A stretch of 64,000 nucleotides of DNA. Origin: an uncultured Opitutia bacterium. Lineage in GTDB: Bacteria; Verrucomicrobiota; Verrucomicrobiia; Opitutales; Coraliomargaritaceae. Made by a program: the position numbers and the translations under genes. The stretch is from the NCBI GenBank assembly GCA_937136395.1, contig CAKZOI010000022.1, forward strand, positions 62,001 to 126,000, written 5' to 3'. Below are positions 1 to 8,994 of the stretch, in pieces. Under the pieces are notes generated by a model, which worked only from the letters and a program-made list of their open reading frames with translations, was not told where the DNA came from and searched no databases. Each line of letters opens with the position of its first letter. Within the stretch, counting starts at the first letter, position 1.

Positions 1-144
1 GCCGCCGCCAGTGCTGACGCGGGATTTGTGCAATACTTATTGGATCAAGGAGTAGATCCTGTTGTCAAAGCATCAGACGGAAGCACGGCACTTTCCATAG
101 CCACGGCGAACAAAAATCAAGCCGCGACAACCCTTTTAAAATAA
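1..144 (+). CDS. Ankyrin-repeat protein, C-terminal fragment
   Basis: The frame is open from the first base to a TAA at 142-144. It encodes the last 47 residues of a protein whose start lies outside the window. The visible residues carry an ankyrin-like pattern: a helix ending in LLDQGVDP, then a DGSTALSIA turn-and-helix, then an Ala-rich last helix ending in LLK. Ankyrin repeats are protein-protein interaction modules, and the rest of the protein and its role cannot be seen. It ends 22 bases before the next gene and may be cotranscribed with it. Confidence 0.7.
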   Translation, partial: AAASADAGFVQYLLDQGVDPVVKASDGSTALSIATANKNQAATTLLK

Positions 145-166
145 ACACTCTAAATTGAATTAATTA

Positions 167-1546
167 ATGAAAAATCAAACTCGTAGAGCATTTCTAAAAA
201 CATCTGCTGCGACTGCGGCAGGCGCTTTTGTCTTACCACGTTTCTCGATTGGCCAAGCAGGCGGCTCGGCGAATAGTAAGCTAAATATCGCACACATTGG
301 TGCCGGTAACATTGCTGCAATGGCTTACTCCGGATGTAAGAGCGAAAACTTGATCGCGCTTTGCGATATCGATTCGCGTATGTTTTTACAACATAAGGGA
401 AAGCATCCTGAAGTAGCTAAAGCGCAGACATTTACTGATTTCCGCGTCATGTTGGATAAGCTTGGCAAGGATATTGACGGCGTCTGTATCAACACTCCCG
501 ATCATACGCACTTCAATGCAACCATTGCTTGTATGGAGCGGGGTATCCACGTATGCACTCAGAAACCCTTGACGCATAATATCTGGCAAGCTCGGACTTT
601 GCGCAAGGCGAAGGCGAAATATGGCGTGGTCACCAATATGGCAAACCAGGGGCATACCTATGATGGGATTCGTGCGATGCGCGAGATGTATGAAGCAGAC
701 AGTTTTGGTCAGATTCGTGAGGTGCATATGGGGTTTGGTGGCCCGAATTGGAAGGGTCCGTATTTTCAAAAACCAATGAGTATGCCGCTTCCTAGCGAAG
801 CTGTGCCAGTGAGCGTGGACTGGGATTTGTGGTTGGGGCCTCAGGCAGAGCGACCTTATAACAAGCTGTATCACCCGAAAAAATGGCGTGGCTTTTATGA
901 TTTTGGCACTGGGCAATTTGGTGATTGGTTCTGCCACATTGGAGATGGCGCGGTATGGGTCTTGGATCTGTATGAACCGACAGTAGTTGAGTGTGTTGAA
1001 CGCGGTCCAGCGATGTCAGGGATGATTCCTGACTACAGCGTTGTTCGTTTCGATTTCCCCGCACGTGGTAAAAAGCAAGCATGTTCAATGTATTGGTATG
1101 ACGGCGCTGTAAACGGGGGCACGCCGATTAAAACGCCCGATGATTGGGGTTGGGGCAAACTGCCGACTATGGGCTCTTACTGGTATGGGGATAAAGCAAA
1201 TGCATTCCTCGATGAACGTTCTAATAATCCACGCTTTACGGATAAGCAAAGAGCGCGAGTCTTCAAGGAGAGTGGTGGTGTTGCAAAAAAGTATCCACGC
1301 GTCCCTAAAGGTGGGCCATTCAAGGAATGGGTCCAAGCAATCAAAGGGGGCCCAGAGTGTGGCTCGAACTTCGACTATGCTGCACCGATGACTGAAGTTG
1401 CTTTACTCGGTGTGTTGGCGCAGCGCTTCGGAGGCCGTATCGAGTGGGATCCAATTAAAGGGGTGACCAATCGTCCAGAGTTGAATGCATATGTTAAGGA
1501 GCCCGTGCGTGCTGGTTGGGAAGCCGGTGAAGACCTTTGGGCTTAA
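167..1546 (+). CDS. Tat-exported Gfo/Idh/MocA-family oxidoreductase
   Basis: Encodes 459 residues. The N-terminus is a twin-arginine signal (TRRAFLK at residues 5-11, then an Ala-rich hydrophobic stretch to about 30), so the enzyme is predicted to fold with its cofactor in the cytoplasm and be exported by Tat. A Rossmann motif (GAGNIA, 45-50) follows. The family's EKP motif appears as QKPLTHN (131-137), Gln replacing the usual Glu. Members use tightly bound NAD(P) to oxidise or reduce sugars; exported ones are implicated in making 3-keto sugars. Neighbours ThuA and two DUF1080 proteins support glycoside catabolism through 3-keto intermediates. The exact substrate cannot be read from sequence. 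Confidence 0.9.
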   Translation: MKNQTRRAFLKTSAATAAGAFVLPRFSIGQAGGSANSKLNIAHIGAGNIAAMAYSGCKSENLIALCDIDSRMFLQHKGKHPEVAKAQTFTDFRVMLDKLGKDIDGVCINTPDHTHFNATIACMERGIHVCTQKPLTHNIWQARTLRKAKAKYGVVTNMANQGHTYDGIRAMREMYEADSFGQIREVHMGFGGPNWKGPYFQKPMSMPLPSEAVPVSVDWDLWLGPQAERPYNKLYHPKKWRGFYDFGTGQFGDWFCHIGDGAVWVLDLYEPTVVECVERGPAMSGMIPDYSVVRFDFPARGKKQACSMYWYDGAVNGGTPIKTPDDWGWGKLPTMGSYWYGDKANAFLDERSNNPRFTDKQRARVFKESGGVAKKYPRVPKGGPFKEWVQAIKGGPECGSNFDYAAPMTEVALLGVLAQRFGGRIEWDPIKGVTNRPELNAYVKEPVRAGWEAGEDLWA

Positions 1547-1553
1547 TTGAGCT

Positions 1554-1748
1554 ATGTATATGCAAACACTTGCTTTTATTCAAAACGTTAGCATGTCCGA
1601 TCTCGTATTGGTGGTGTGTGTGATTTTACTATTTTTCGGCGCGAAGCGTTTGCCAAGACTTATCAAATCAATTGGTCAATCCTGCCGGGAGTTCAAGGGG
1701 GCGGCACGTTCCGACATGCCGTCTCGAGATTCGAACGATGTTAAATAA
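1554..1748 (+). CDS. tatA: Small TatA/TatE-like twin-arginine translocase component
   Basis: Encodes 64 residues. It has one N-terminal membrane helix (about residues 15-28), the hinge FFGAKRLPRL (27-36), and an amphipathic segment with GQSCREFKGA (41-50). This is the classic TatA/E layout: short helix, FG hinge, amphipathic helix, polar tail. TatA oligomers form the conduit for folded twin-arginine substrates. It starts 8 bases after a gene for a Tat-signal oxidoreductase and overlaps nothing essential downstream, so it is probably in the same transcript. The polar tail is short for a housekeeping TatA. A second Met at residue 3 is an alternative start. Confidence 0.8.
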   Translation: MYMQTLAFIQNVSMSDLVLVVCVILLFFGAKRLPRLIKSIGQSCREFKGAARSDMPSRDSNDVK

Positions 1749-1770
1749 ATTTACCCGAGATGATCCTATT

Positions 1771-2736
1771 ATGAAACGAATGAACTATTTTTTGGCTCTC
1801 CTTGCAGTCAGTTCATTAAATGCGGCCTCAAGCTGGGAGTCGCAGTTTAATGACAAGCCTGTAACTTCGGAGCAGATTTCGAAAATCGATGAAGCCTTGC
1901 CGAGCAAATCAATTGTTACACCTAAAGCGCAACGTAAGGTATTGATTTTTAGTGCAACTGCCGGTTTTCGTCATCCATCGATTCCTATTGGTAAATATGC
2001 ACTAGGGCAGATGGGGAAGCATTCGCGTGCATATGAGGCGGTTGTTAGCGATTCGCCCAAGCACTTTGAAATGGAAGCATTGAAGCAATTCGATGCGGTG
2101 ATATTGCTGAGCCCGACACTCGATTTCTTCATGCCTAACAAAAAGCAACGTAAGAACTTTAGTGATGAGGAGTGGAGCTTTCTCCGTGCGCGTCACGAAC
2201 GGCTTGTGGATAACCTTGTCGCTTATGTGAACGACGGTGGCGGAATCGTAGGCATTCATGCCGCGACCGACTCCTGCTATGAGCATCATGAGTATGGCGA
2301 AATGATCGGTGGTTATTTTGACGGCCACCCGTGGCGCAAGAATAACCACGTAACAGTTGTTGTTGAAGACTCAGAACATGGCACGATAGAGCCTGTTTTC
2401 GGCGATATAAAAGACTTCCGAATTCAAGAAGAGATTTATCAATTCAAAGAAGAGCCTTATTCGCGCGAGAAATTGCGTATTCTACTACACCTCGATCCGG
2501 AGCGAAGTGATAAGGTCAAAGGGATGAAGCGCAAAGACAATGACTACCCCGTCGCATGGGTGCAGTCAGTAGGTGAAGGGCGAGTGTTCTATACAAGCAT
2601 CGGTCATAATGATCACATTTATTGGAACCCTATGCTACTGAATCACTATCTTGCAGGCATACAATTTGCGTTGGGAGATCTTGAGGCAGACACGACGCCG
2701 AGCGCTAAGATCCAACTCCCACACGTCAGCCATTGA
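1771..2736 (+). CDS. ThuA-like domain protein, secreted
   Basis: Encodes 321 residues from ATG 1771. The frame is open further upstream to 1672, but that would overlap tatA, while 1771 gives a proper signal peptide (KRMNYFLALLAV, then an Ala-rich end). The body matches the ThuA-like fold: KVLIFSATAGFRHPSI opening strand, an Asp/Leu-rich AVILLSP strand, GGGIVGIHAATDS, and a late YPVAWVQSVGEGRVFYTSIGH block typical of the family. ThuA proteins resemble class I glutamine amidotransferases in fold and occur with Gfo/Idh/MocA dehydrogenases and DUF1080 proteins in sugar-utilisation clusters. ThuA/ThuB in rhizobia act in trehalose/3-keto-sugar use. The catalytic role here is unproven. Confidence 0.87.
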   Translation: MKRMNYFLALLAVSSLNAASSWESQFNDKPVTSEQISKIDEALPSKSIVTPKAQRKVLIFSATAGFRHPSIPIGKYALGQMGKHSRAYEAVVSDSPKHFEMEALKQFDAVILLSPTLDFFMPNKKQRKNFSDEEWSFLRARHERLVDNLVAYVNDGGGIVGIHAATDSCYEHHEYGEMIGGYFDGHPWRKNNHVTVVVEDSEHGTIEPVFGDIKDFRIQEEIYQFKEEPYSREKLRILLHLDPERSDKVKGMKRKDNDYPVAWVQSVGEGRVFYTSIGHNDHIYWNPMLLNHYLAGIQFALGDLEADTTPSAKIQLPHVSH

Positions 2737-2818
2737 GCTGCGCGTGATAGCTACTCGATGCAACGGTTTAGCAAATCACAATTAGCCGCCTCTACCTAAG
2801 TCAGTCAGCCTTATCACA

Positions 2819-3985
2819 ATGAAAATATCTCACTTTGTATTACAGGTTGTTTCCGTGTTTGCTGTTTTACCGACGCTGTGCGCAGCGTTTCCTATTGGAG
2901 ATGCGCCGGATGCAACGCATCCTTGGGGCGTGCATGATTATAATCGACCACAGCCGCCAATAGTCGAGCCCGGCGAGGGCTGTGGCGATGCACCTTCGGA
3001 TGCAATCGTTCTGTTCGATGGAACTGAGGCCAGCTTGGCCAATTGGGTGCATCGAAAACCAGGCGATAAGCGTAAAGGTGATTGGATGGTAAAAGATGGC
3101 GCGTTGCAGTGTGTTCCGGGTGCTGGCTATATCGAGACAGTGGCAGAGTTTGGAGATTGCCAGCTGCATATCGAATGGATGGCACCTCCAGTTGAAGAAC
3201 ACAAGTTAGGCCAGCAAAGAGGTAATAGTGGTGTCTTCTTATTGGGAGAGATTGAAGTTCAAGTATTGAATAACTATCAGAACCCCACGTATGCCGATGG
3301 CACTGCCGGTGCTATCTATGGCGTTATGCCCCCAGCGGTGAATCCATTACGAGGTGCTAATCAGTGGCAAAGCTATGACATTATTTTTCGTCGACCTATC
3401 GTTAAGGACGGCGTGGTGATCGATGAGGGGTCAATGACTGTGTTGGTCAATGGCGTGGTCGTTCAGGATAGCACGCCACTTGATGGAGGGGGCGGCTACA
3501 AGAAGCGTAAGGCATTGACGACGGTTTACCCAGAGAAAGGTCCTTTAGCGCTTCAAGATCACGGTAATCCTGTTCGCTTTCGGAATATTTGGTATCGTCC
3601 ACTACGTCCGAGAGCGACGGATGGCGGCACCGATGGGCGACTTTCTAAAGAGGCCACTAAACAGAAGCGCCGTGAAATTGCTGCCGATGTCCGTTTGCGA
3701 GGTGCTGACTTGAATGGATATGCTAAAATGACGAATCTGTTGGAAGCGTATCTTTACGATAATGATCCAGCTGCTTGGGCAGAGTGTGATAGGCTCGTTG
3801 TCGCGTATGTGGATGCATTGAAGTCCAAGACAAATGCTGATATTAAGAAAGCGCGCTGGGATATTGTGAACCTGTATAGGCATTTAACATATTTGCAGCA
3901 GTTTGACATGCTTTCGGATCAATATCCTCCCGTTGACACATTAAAGGCGATTGCTGATGCCAATGATTGGTTGAAAAAGAAATAA
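2819..3985 (+). CDS. DUF1080 (3-keto-disaccharide hydrolase-like) protein with helical tail
   Basis: Encodes 388 residues with a signal peptide (residues 1-23, ending AAFP). The DUF1080 jelly-roll spans about 60-262: DAIVLFDGTEASLANW, GDWMVKDGALQCVPGAGYIET, ECQ-type beta strands, NSGVFLLGEIEVQVLNNY, and a closing PVRFRNIWYRPL. Proteins of this family hydrolyse 3-keto-glycosides or bind glycans. Residues about 270-388 form an extra, mostly alpha-helical, Lys/Asp-rich region that I do not recognise and that the next gene lacks. The location after a ThuA protein and an exported oxidoreductase supports a role in a periplasmic keto-sugar pathway. Confidence 0.85.
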   Translation: MKISHFVLQVVSVFAVLPTLCAAFPIGDAPDATHPWGVHDYNRPQPPIVEPGEGCGDAPSDAIVLFDGTEASLANWVHRKPGDKRKGDWMVKDGALQCVPGAGYIETVAEFGDCQLHIEWMAPPVEEHKLGQQRGNSGVFLLGEIEVQVLNNYQNPTYADGTAGAIYGVMPPAVNPLRGANQWQSYDIIFRRPIVKDGVVIDEGSMTVLVNGVVVQDSTPLDGGGGYKKRKALTTVYPEKGPLALQDHGNPVRFRNIWYRPLRPRATDGGTDGRLSKEATKQKRREIAADVRLRGADLNGYAKMTNLLEAYLYDNDPAAWAECDRLVVAYVDALKSKTNADIKKARWDIVNLYRHLTYLQQFDMLSDQYPPVDTLKAIADANDWLKKK

Positions 3986-4003
3986 ATAATTGCCCTAGAC
4001 CTT

Positions 4004-4837
4004 ATGTATAAACCCCTATTCCTTATCGCGGCGTTCGGCCTCATCTTTCCTGCAGTGTATGCGGAGCGTTCACTCTTTGATATGGAACTCTCCGAATTCG
4101 AAATTTGGATGGGCGTGCCGCATACCACGGTGAAAGGCTTGCCCGAGGGCACGTTTCAATCTGACGATGTGCGTAAGGGCACTCCGATTGGCTTTAGTGA
4201 CCCTAAGCAAGTATACACAATGGTCGAAGAAGAGGGTGTGCCCGTGCTCAAGGTAAGCGGCGAGATCTATGCAGGATTAACGACGCTAGACGAATTTGAG
4301 AATTATCACTTAAGCATCTATGCGAGATGGGGTGATAAAAAGTGGGAGCCGCGTTTACACCGGTTACGCGACTCGGGCATATTGTATCATTGCTATGGCA
4401 AGCACGGTAGATTTTGGAATGTATGGAAATCGAGTTTAGAGTTTCAGGTTGAGGAAACGAATCTAGGAGATTTTATTCCACTTGGACGTCTCGGAGTGCA
4501 GGTGCGTAGCCGCGCTGGAGAAGGCAAGCGTCGGCAATATGACCCGACTTCTGAAGAATTTGGCAGTGGTTATACCAGTGCGTCTCCTGAGGTAGACATG
4601 CCGCATGGTGAATGGAATCACCTCGAGCTATACACCATCGGGAATGATTCGGTGCATGTCGTGAACGGGACAATCGTGATGGTTGTTGAAAATGCAGTAA
4701 AGCCAGATGGCACACCGCTTACGCGCGGTCAGATCCAGTTGCAGTCTGAAGCGGCTGAGGTTGACTATAAAGAGATGACGATTGCGCCGATAGAAGACTT
4801 TCCAGAGTTTATTAAACAAAGCGTTCAGTTTAAATAG
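4004..4837 (+). CDS. DUF1080 (3-keto-disaccharide hydrolase-like) secreted protein
   Basis: Encodes 277 residues with a signal peptide (hydrophobic residues 4-20, cleavage expected after VYA). The remaining sequence is a single DUF1080 jelly-roll: [20 protein letters not shown] strand pair, [25 protein letters not shown], and [14 protein letters not shown] before the last strands. It follows the first DUF1080 gene by 18 bases, so both are probably cotranscribed. It is a divergent paralogue rather than a tandem duplicate, since sequence and length differ, which suggests separate substrates or a catalytic/binding division of labour. A minus-strand tRNA and its terminator follow. Confidence 0.84.
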   Translation: MYKPLFLIAAFGLIFPAVYAERSLFDMELSEFEIWMGVPHTTVKGLPEGTFQSDDVRKGTPIGFSDPKQVYTMVEEEGVPVLKVSGEIYAGLTTLDEFENYHLSIYARWGDKKWEPRLHRLRDSGILYHCYGKHGRFWNVWKSSLEFQVEETNLGDFIPLGRLGVQVRSRAGEGKRRQYDPTSEEFGSGYTSASPEVDMPHGEWNHLELYTIGNDSVHVVNGTIVMVVENAVKPDGTPLTRGQIQLQSEAAEVDYKEMTIAPIEDFPEFIKQSVQFK

Positions 4838-4890
4838 AGAAGTGATTTGATACGTCTGTCTTAGTATATTGAGCCTGTGAAATAAGGCGC

Positions 4891-4922
4891 AAAAAAAAGA
4901 CCGCTTCATGTGAAGCGGTCTT
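4891..4922 (-). terminator. Rho-independent terminator of tRNA-Ser
   Basis: A near-perfect palindrome (arms of about 11 bp around GACCGCTTC/GAAGCGGTC, small loop) is flanked on the plus strand by eight A's at 4891-4898. On the minus strand the hairpin is therefore followed by a T-run, which ends transcription of the tRNA-Ser gene. Confidence 0.85.
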
Positions 4923-4929
4923 AAAAAAA

Positions 4930-5020
<91 letters not shown>

Positions 5021-5128
5021 ATACCAAATTGAGCGACTGCAAGAGCAGCACTAAAAATAAACTAAGCGATGAAAGAAAGCGGGCTGACGATGAAGATCAA
5101 CCCTTATTTCACTGCTTTTTTGAAAATA

Positions 5129-6553
5129 TTAAGGATTGGAAGTCTTGCGACGCCCAGCGTTACGGCGTTGCGGGCGATTGCTCACACTGCTGCTGCCATT
5201 GCCACCGCCTGATGTGTTGTTGCCGCCTCCGGAGTTGCGCCTACTGCCAGCCCTTGGGCCACCTGGGTTTCCGCCTTTACGACTACGAGCTTGTCCGCCG
5301 CGTCGTTGACCGCCACTGCCGCCACCGCGCCGTTGGCCACCGCCGCCATTCTTTGGTTTTTCAACGCGAGCACCACTTTCGTGGAGTGCTTGAATGGCTT
5401 CTGCATGGTGCGCATGATCACTATCGACAGGCACTTTCTTTTTGATGAGCTTTTCGACTTCGCGTAGCAGTGCGACTTCCTCAAGGGAGCAGAAGGAGAG
5501 TGCTTTACCGCTTTCACCCGCACGCGCTGTGCGACCGATCCGGTGCACGTATGCATCTGATTCCATTGGAAGGTCGAAATTAATGACGAGCGTGATGTTT
5601 TTTACATCGATACCACGTGCGGCGACGTCTGTTGCCACCAATACCGGGATGCGGCCTTGCTTAAATAGATCGAGTGTTTTTTGACGTGCCGCTTGCGATT
5701 TATTGCCGTGAATAGAGTCCGCCTCAATGCCGATACTATTCAGTTTCTTAGCTAGGTTTTTTGCACCATGCTTTGTGCGGCTAAAGACAAGGCTCAGTTC
5801 GCTGCGGTGTGCTTCCTTGCGGTTCTTGAGTAGCTCGATGAGTAAGTTTTGTTTGTTGCCTTTGTCGACAAAGAGCACGCCTTGGTCGATTTTTTCAGCA
5901 GTGGTTCCTTGGGGAGCAATGCGAATCTCGGCTGGGTCGTTCATCAAGTTGTTCGCAAGCTTGGTGATCTCTGGAGCCATCGTTGCGGAAAAAAGCAGTG
6001 TTTGGCGGTTCTGGGGAATCGCTGCCGCAATTTTGCGGATGTCGCGGATGAAGCCCATGTCGAGCATGCGGTCGGCTTCATCGAGGATCAGTGTCTCCAC
6101 TTGCGAGAGGTCGACGTGGCCTTGTTGATGTAAATCAAGTAGTCGTCCAGTAGTCGCCACGCAGACGTCGAGCCCTTGGAACAGGTTTTTGATTTGAGGC
6201 TTTTCAGAAACGCCACCAAACACCATGCCGATCCGGAGATTGATGTATTTGCCGTAAGTTTCAAAGCTCTGCATCACTTGCACCGCAAGTTCACGGGTGG
6301 GCGTCAGGATAAGGCAACGCACGCCACGGCGAAAAGGTTTGCGTGGATTGCTGGCAAATTGGTCGAGTATCGGTAGTGCAAAGGCGGCTGTTTTACCCGT
6401 GCCAGTTTGCGCACAAGCGAGGAGGTCGCGCCCTTGTAAGAGGACTGGGATCGCCTTTGCCTGAATCGGAGAGGGGTGGGTGTAGCCTTTTTCGGCAAGG
6501 GCACGTTGAATGGGTGCTGCCAATGGCAACGCTTCGTAAAGTGTATCAGTCAT
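5129..6553 (-). CDS. DEAD-box RNA helicase, RhlE-like, with Gly/Arg-rich tail
   Basis: Encodes 474 residues from ATG 6553. The frame extends upstream to 6670, but homology begins at MTDTLYEALPL. It shows all helicase motifs: Q motif THPSPIQ, motif I AQTGTGKT, PTRELA, DEAD in [15 protein letters not shown], and the C-terminal ARGID and HRIGRTARAG. After about residue 380 comes a roughly 95-residue low-complexity tail of RRGG/GGGQ and Arg/Asn/Ser repeats that probably binds RNA. RhlE-type helicases act in rRNA maturation and RNA turnover. A second DEAD-box gene with a similar tail lies upstream on the same strand. Confidence 0.92.
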   Translation of the reverse strand: MTDTLYEALPLAAPIQRALAEKGYTHPSPIQAKAIPVLLQGRDLLACAQTGTGKTAAFALPILDQFASNPRKPFRRGVRCLILTPTRELAVQVMQSFETYGKYINLRIGMVFGGVSEKPQIKNLFQGLDVCVATTGRLLDLHQQGHVDLSQVETLILDEADRMLDMGFIRDIRKIAAAIPQNRQTLLFSATMAPEITKLANNLMNDPAEIRIAPQGTTAEKIDQGVLFVDKGNKQNLLIELLKNRKEAHRSELSLVFSRTKHGAKNLAKKLNSIGIEADSIHGNKSQAARQKTLDLFKQGRIPVLVATDVAARGIDVKNITLVINFDLPMESDAYVHRIGRTARAGESGKALSFCSLEEVALLREVEKLIKKKVPVDSDHAHHAEAIQALHESGARVEKPKNGGGGQRRGGGSGGQRRGGQARSRKGGNPGGPRAGSRRNSGGGNNTSGGGNGSSSVSNRPQRRNAGRRKTSNP

Positions 6554-6816
6554 ATAATCAGGTGTGGATGGGCGCGTTTGTGCGCTCGTTATGTATTTCG
6601 TTCGATGTATTGGTTTCGTGTCCTCATGACGCGTATCGAAAAGTGCGTTACAGAGGCAGGTTTTGGCCAATGGAATTGCGCCAACATTTGGCGATTATCG
6701 AAGGAAAACCTGAAGAGAGTGTGCGTAGGTGACAGGGACTTACTGTATAGGCAAGGATAATAAAGCAGGGGCTAGCGTGATCGGTGGCATTCGTTCAATG
6801 TTGAGCATTCTGTTAA

Positions 6817-6927
6817 AGGTAGCGGCGGACGTCCGCCCGCCACACCTATGATCAGCTTCCGATCGAGGGCATGAGGCTGATGAGCGAACGGCACTACAAT
6901 GGCGCGCAGGGACGCGCGCTGCTACCT
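6817..6927. repeat. GTAG-bounded paired palindrome (REP/BIME-like)
   Basis: The outer ends are AGGTAGC (6817) and GCTACCT (6927), an inverted pair. Inside the left end GTAG precedes a GC-rich hairpin (GGCGGAC/GTCCGCC). Inside the right end, read on the minus strand, GTAG precedes a second hairpin (GCGCGCGT..., CTGCGCGC). Two GTAG-footed hairpins facing each other is the layout of REP pairs (BIMEs) mobilised by RAYT transposases in other bacteria. Confidence 0.6.
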
Positions 6928-6935
6928 CCAGATAC

Positions 6936-6963
6936 AAAAAGGGCCCGCCTGAGCGAGCCCTTT
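6936..6963 (-). terminator. Rho-independent terminator of the 6985-8652 helicase gene
   Basis: On the minus strand an 11-bp hairpin (AAAGGGCTCGC with GCGGGCCCTTT, loop TCAG, one G-T pair) is followed by five T's (plus-strand A's 6936-6940). It lies 22 bases after the stop codon of the DEAD-box gene. Confidence 0.85.
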
Positions 6964-6984
6964 GTATTTAAAACCGAATACGTG

Positions 6985-8652
6985 CTAATCTGGTTTCTTG
7001 AATCGGCGCGCAGGCTTTGTGCCAGGCTTTGGTGCTGGCTTGAAGTCGCGATTGCCACCTTCTTTCGGGCCGCTAAATTTGTTTTTCTTTGTGAAGGGGC
7101 GCTTCGGAGAGTTGCCACGGTCGTCGTTCCAACCGCCACCGCCGCCGCGATTGCCACGATCATCGTTGCCGCGATTGCCACGGTGGCCACCACTTCCGCC
7201 GCCGCGATTACCGCGATCGTGGTTGCCGCGGTTGCCGCGAAAACCACCTCCTCCGCCACGGTTGCCGCGATAGCCTCCTCCGCCACCTTTACCCTTGAAG
7301 CCGCCTTTGGTAGGCTTGTCGGAGTAGGGTTCGCGGTCTTCTTGAATTTCTTCGCCTTCACGGATTTCTTCTTTGCCGAGTAGGTCGAAGAGCGCACTGG
7401 CAATGTCGGTTGGTGTATGCCCTGAGTCGAGTAAGCGATCCACAAGGTCGTCGTGGCGCTTGAAACTGTCGGCTTCTAAGAGGTCTTTGACTTGGTTGAA
7501 AACTTTGTCGGCTTTGCGACCTTCGACTTCTTCGAGAGAAGGAATCTTCATACGACGCACCACTTGGCGGGTATAGCGCTCAATCGCTTCGAGGCGATAG
7601 ATGTCGCGGCCGTAGACGAAGGTTACGGATTTACCAGAGCGCCCAGCGCGGCCAGTGCGGCCGATGCGGTGCACGTAGTCTTCAGGGTCGTGTGGTAGGT
7701 CGTAGTTGAAGACGATATCAACATCGTCGATGTCGAGACCGCGTGCAGCGACGTCGGTCGCGACGAGGAGTTCGACGCTGCCGTCTTTGAAGCGCTTGAT
7801 GACGCGTTCACGGTTAGCCTGTGTAATGTCTCCGTGGATACGGTCGGCGACATAGCCACGAGCTGCGAGCGCTTCGGTGGCGTCTTCTACCATTTGCTTG
7901 GTGTTGCAGAATACGATGCCACGTGGATTGGTCTCTAAATCAAGGAGTCGGCACATGACCTCGATCTTCGAGCGGTTGCGCACCTCGTAATAGGTCTGTT
8001 CAATCGTATCAACAGTAAGTGATTTGCGCTCGATCGAAATTTGGCGTGCCTTGTGGCTGAATGTTTTAATGAGTCCTTCGACAGCGCGATTCATTGTCGC
8101 CGAGAAGAACAGTGTTTGGCGGTCCTCCGGCATGTCGCCAAGAATGATTTCCATGTCCTCGCGAAAACCCATGTCAAGCATGCGGTCGGCTTCGTCGAGG
8201 ATACAGATCTTCATGTTGTCCGTGCGAAGTGTTTTACGGCGCAAGTGATCCATCACGCGCCCCGGTGTGCCGACGACGATGTGAGCGCCTTTGCGCAATG
8301 CGCGCATTTGGCGATCCAGAGGTGCGCCGCCATAGACGGGCACTGCAACAAGGCCTTTAAGCGCAGATGCAAGGCGGTGGATTTCTTCGCAAACTTGCAC
8401 GGCAAGCTCACGCGTCGGGCAGAGCACGAGCACTTGAGTTTCGTTAAGATCGATATCGATCAAGTTTAGGGCAGGCAGGCCGAAAGCGGCGGTTTTTCCA
8501 GAGCCTGTTTGTGAGAGCCCGACGATGTCGCAGCCAGTTAGCGCAACCGGAATGGTTTCTGCCTGAATAGGAGAGGGTGATTCAAAGCCTAAGCGGTGAA
8601 TACCTTCGAGGAGCTCTGGGCGCAGGCCAAGATCAGTGAATTTTGTGTCCAT
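6985..8652 (-). CDS. DEAD-box RNA helicase, DeaD/CsdA-like, with RGG-rich tail
   Basis: Encodes 555 residues from ATG 8652. The open frame runs on to 8778, but the Q-motif domain starts at [10 protein letters not shown]. Motifs: Q motif [45 protein letters not shown] and [10 protein letters not shown]. After the helicase core comes a linker with [14 protein letters not shown] (a DeaD-type region), then about 100 residues of [16 protein letters not shown] and DDRGNRGG repeats, ending basic. Such tails bind RNA non-specifically. DeaD-type enzymes help ribosome assembly and mRNA unwinding in the cold. It has its own terminator, so it is not strictly cotranscribed with the RhlE-like gene. Confidence 0.92.
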   Translation of the reverse strand: MDTKFTDLGLRPELLEGIHRLGFESPSPIQAETIPVALTGCDIVGLSQTGSGKTAAFGLPALNLIDIDLNETQVLVLCPTRELAVQVCEEIHRLASALKGLVAVPVYGGAPLDRQMRALRKGAHIVVGTPGRVMDHLRRKTLRTDNMKICILDEADRMLDMGFREDMEIILGDMPEDRQTLFFSATMNRAVEGLIKTFSHKARQISIERKSLTVDTIEQTYYEVRNRSKIEVMCRLLDLETNPRGIVFCNTKQMVEDATEALAARGYVADRIHGDITQANRERVIKRFKDGSVELLVATDVAARGLDIDDVDIVFNYDLPHDPEDYVHRIGRTGRAGRSGKSVTFVYGRDIYRLEAIERYTRQVVRRMKIPSLEEVEGRKADKVFNQVKDLLEADSFKRHDDLVDRLLDSGHTPTDIASALFDLLGKEEIREGEEIQEDREPYSDKPTKGGFKGKGGGGGYRGNRGGGGGFRGNRGNHDRGNRGGGSGGHRGNRGNDDRGNRGGGGGWNDDRGNSPKRPFTKKNKFSGPKEGGNRDFKPAPKPGTKPARRFKKPD

Positions 8653-8994
8653 AATATCTGTAAATAAGCCCGTTGACCGGATATTTACCGATACTTGAGC
8701 TTTTGTGAAGGCGCTGAATCGTTCAGGCCTTTCCTTAAGTGAGGCGCAGGGCTTTGACAGGTTAGTCTTATATGACAAGGTTTAAATCGGATTCCTCGCC
8801 GAGTTATGCAATTTGATGTGTGGGTAATCTGACCGAGAGAGGGTTTAACGTAGTCAAAAGTTGCCACTTTCGGCTACGCTAACGGATTACCCTGATCGCG
8901 ACAATTCGCGTTTAGCTATAATGACGCCACACCCGCTGTGTCTAGGGTTAGTTTGTCCTTGCTTAGTCGCTTAGATCTTTAATAGGTCGATTGT
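8653..8994. other. Intergenic region between helicase and trhO (divergent promoters)
   Basis: 342 bases between two divergently transcribed genes, so it should hold both promoters. The only structure seen is a short inverted repeat at 8849-8878 with CGTAG/CTACG ends. No riboswitch fold or small gene was recognised. Confidence 0.5.
8849..8878. repeat. GTAG-bounded hairpin, single copy
   Basis: CGTAG at 8849-8853 and CTACG at 8874-8878 close an imperfect palindrome with AAAGT/ACTTT inner arms and a TGCC loop. The GTAG foot matches the other intergenic palindromes in this window. It is short and could instead be a transcription-termination or regulator site. Confidence 0.4.

Larger units (their letters stand above)
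6554..6984. other. Intergenic region between the two helicases
   Basis: 431 bases with no convincing gene. It holds a GTAG-bounded palindromic repeat (6817-6927) and the terminator of the upstream minus-strand helicase gene (6936-6963). The part from 6554 to 6816 presumably carries the promoter of the downstream helicase gene. No clear regulatory motif was recognised there. Confidence 0.6.

Noticed and set aside
1672-1770. N-terminal extension of the ThuA protein overlapping tatA
   Set aside because: It has no homology, overlaps the TatA coding region and would hide the obvious signal peptide that begins at 1771.
6871-7383. A plus-strand frame of 170 codons rich in Ala/Thr/Val
   Set aside because: It is antisense to the RGG-repeat tail of the DeaD-like helicase, and the low-complexity product reflects the repeat.
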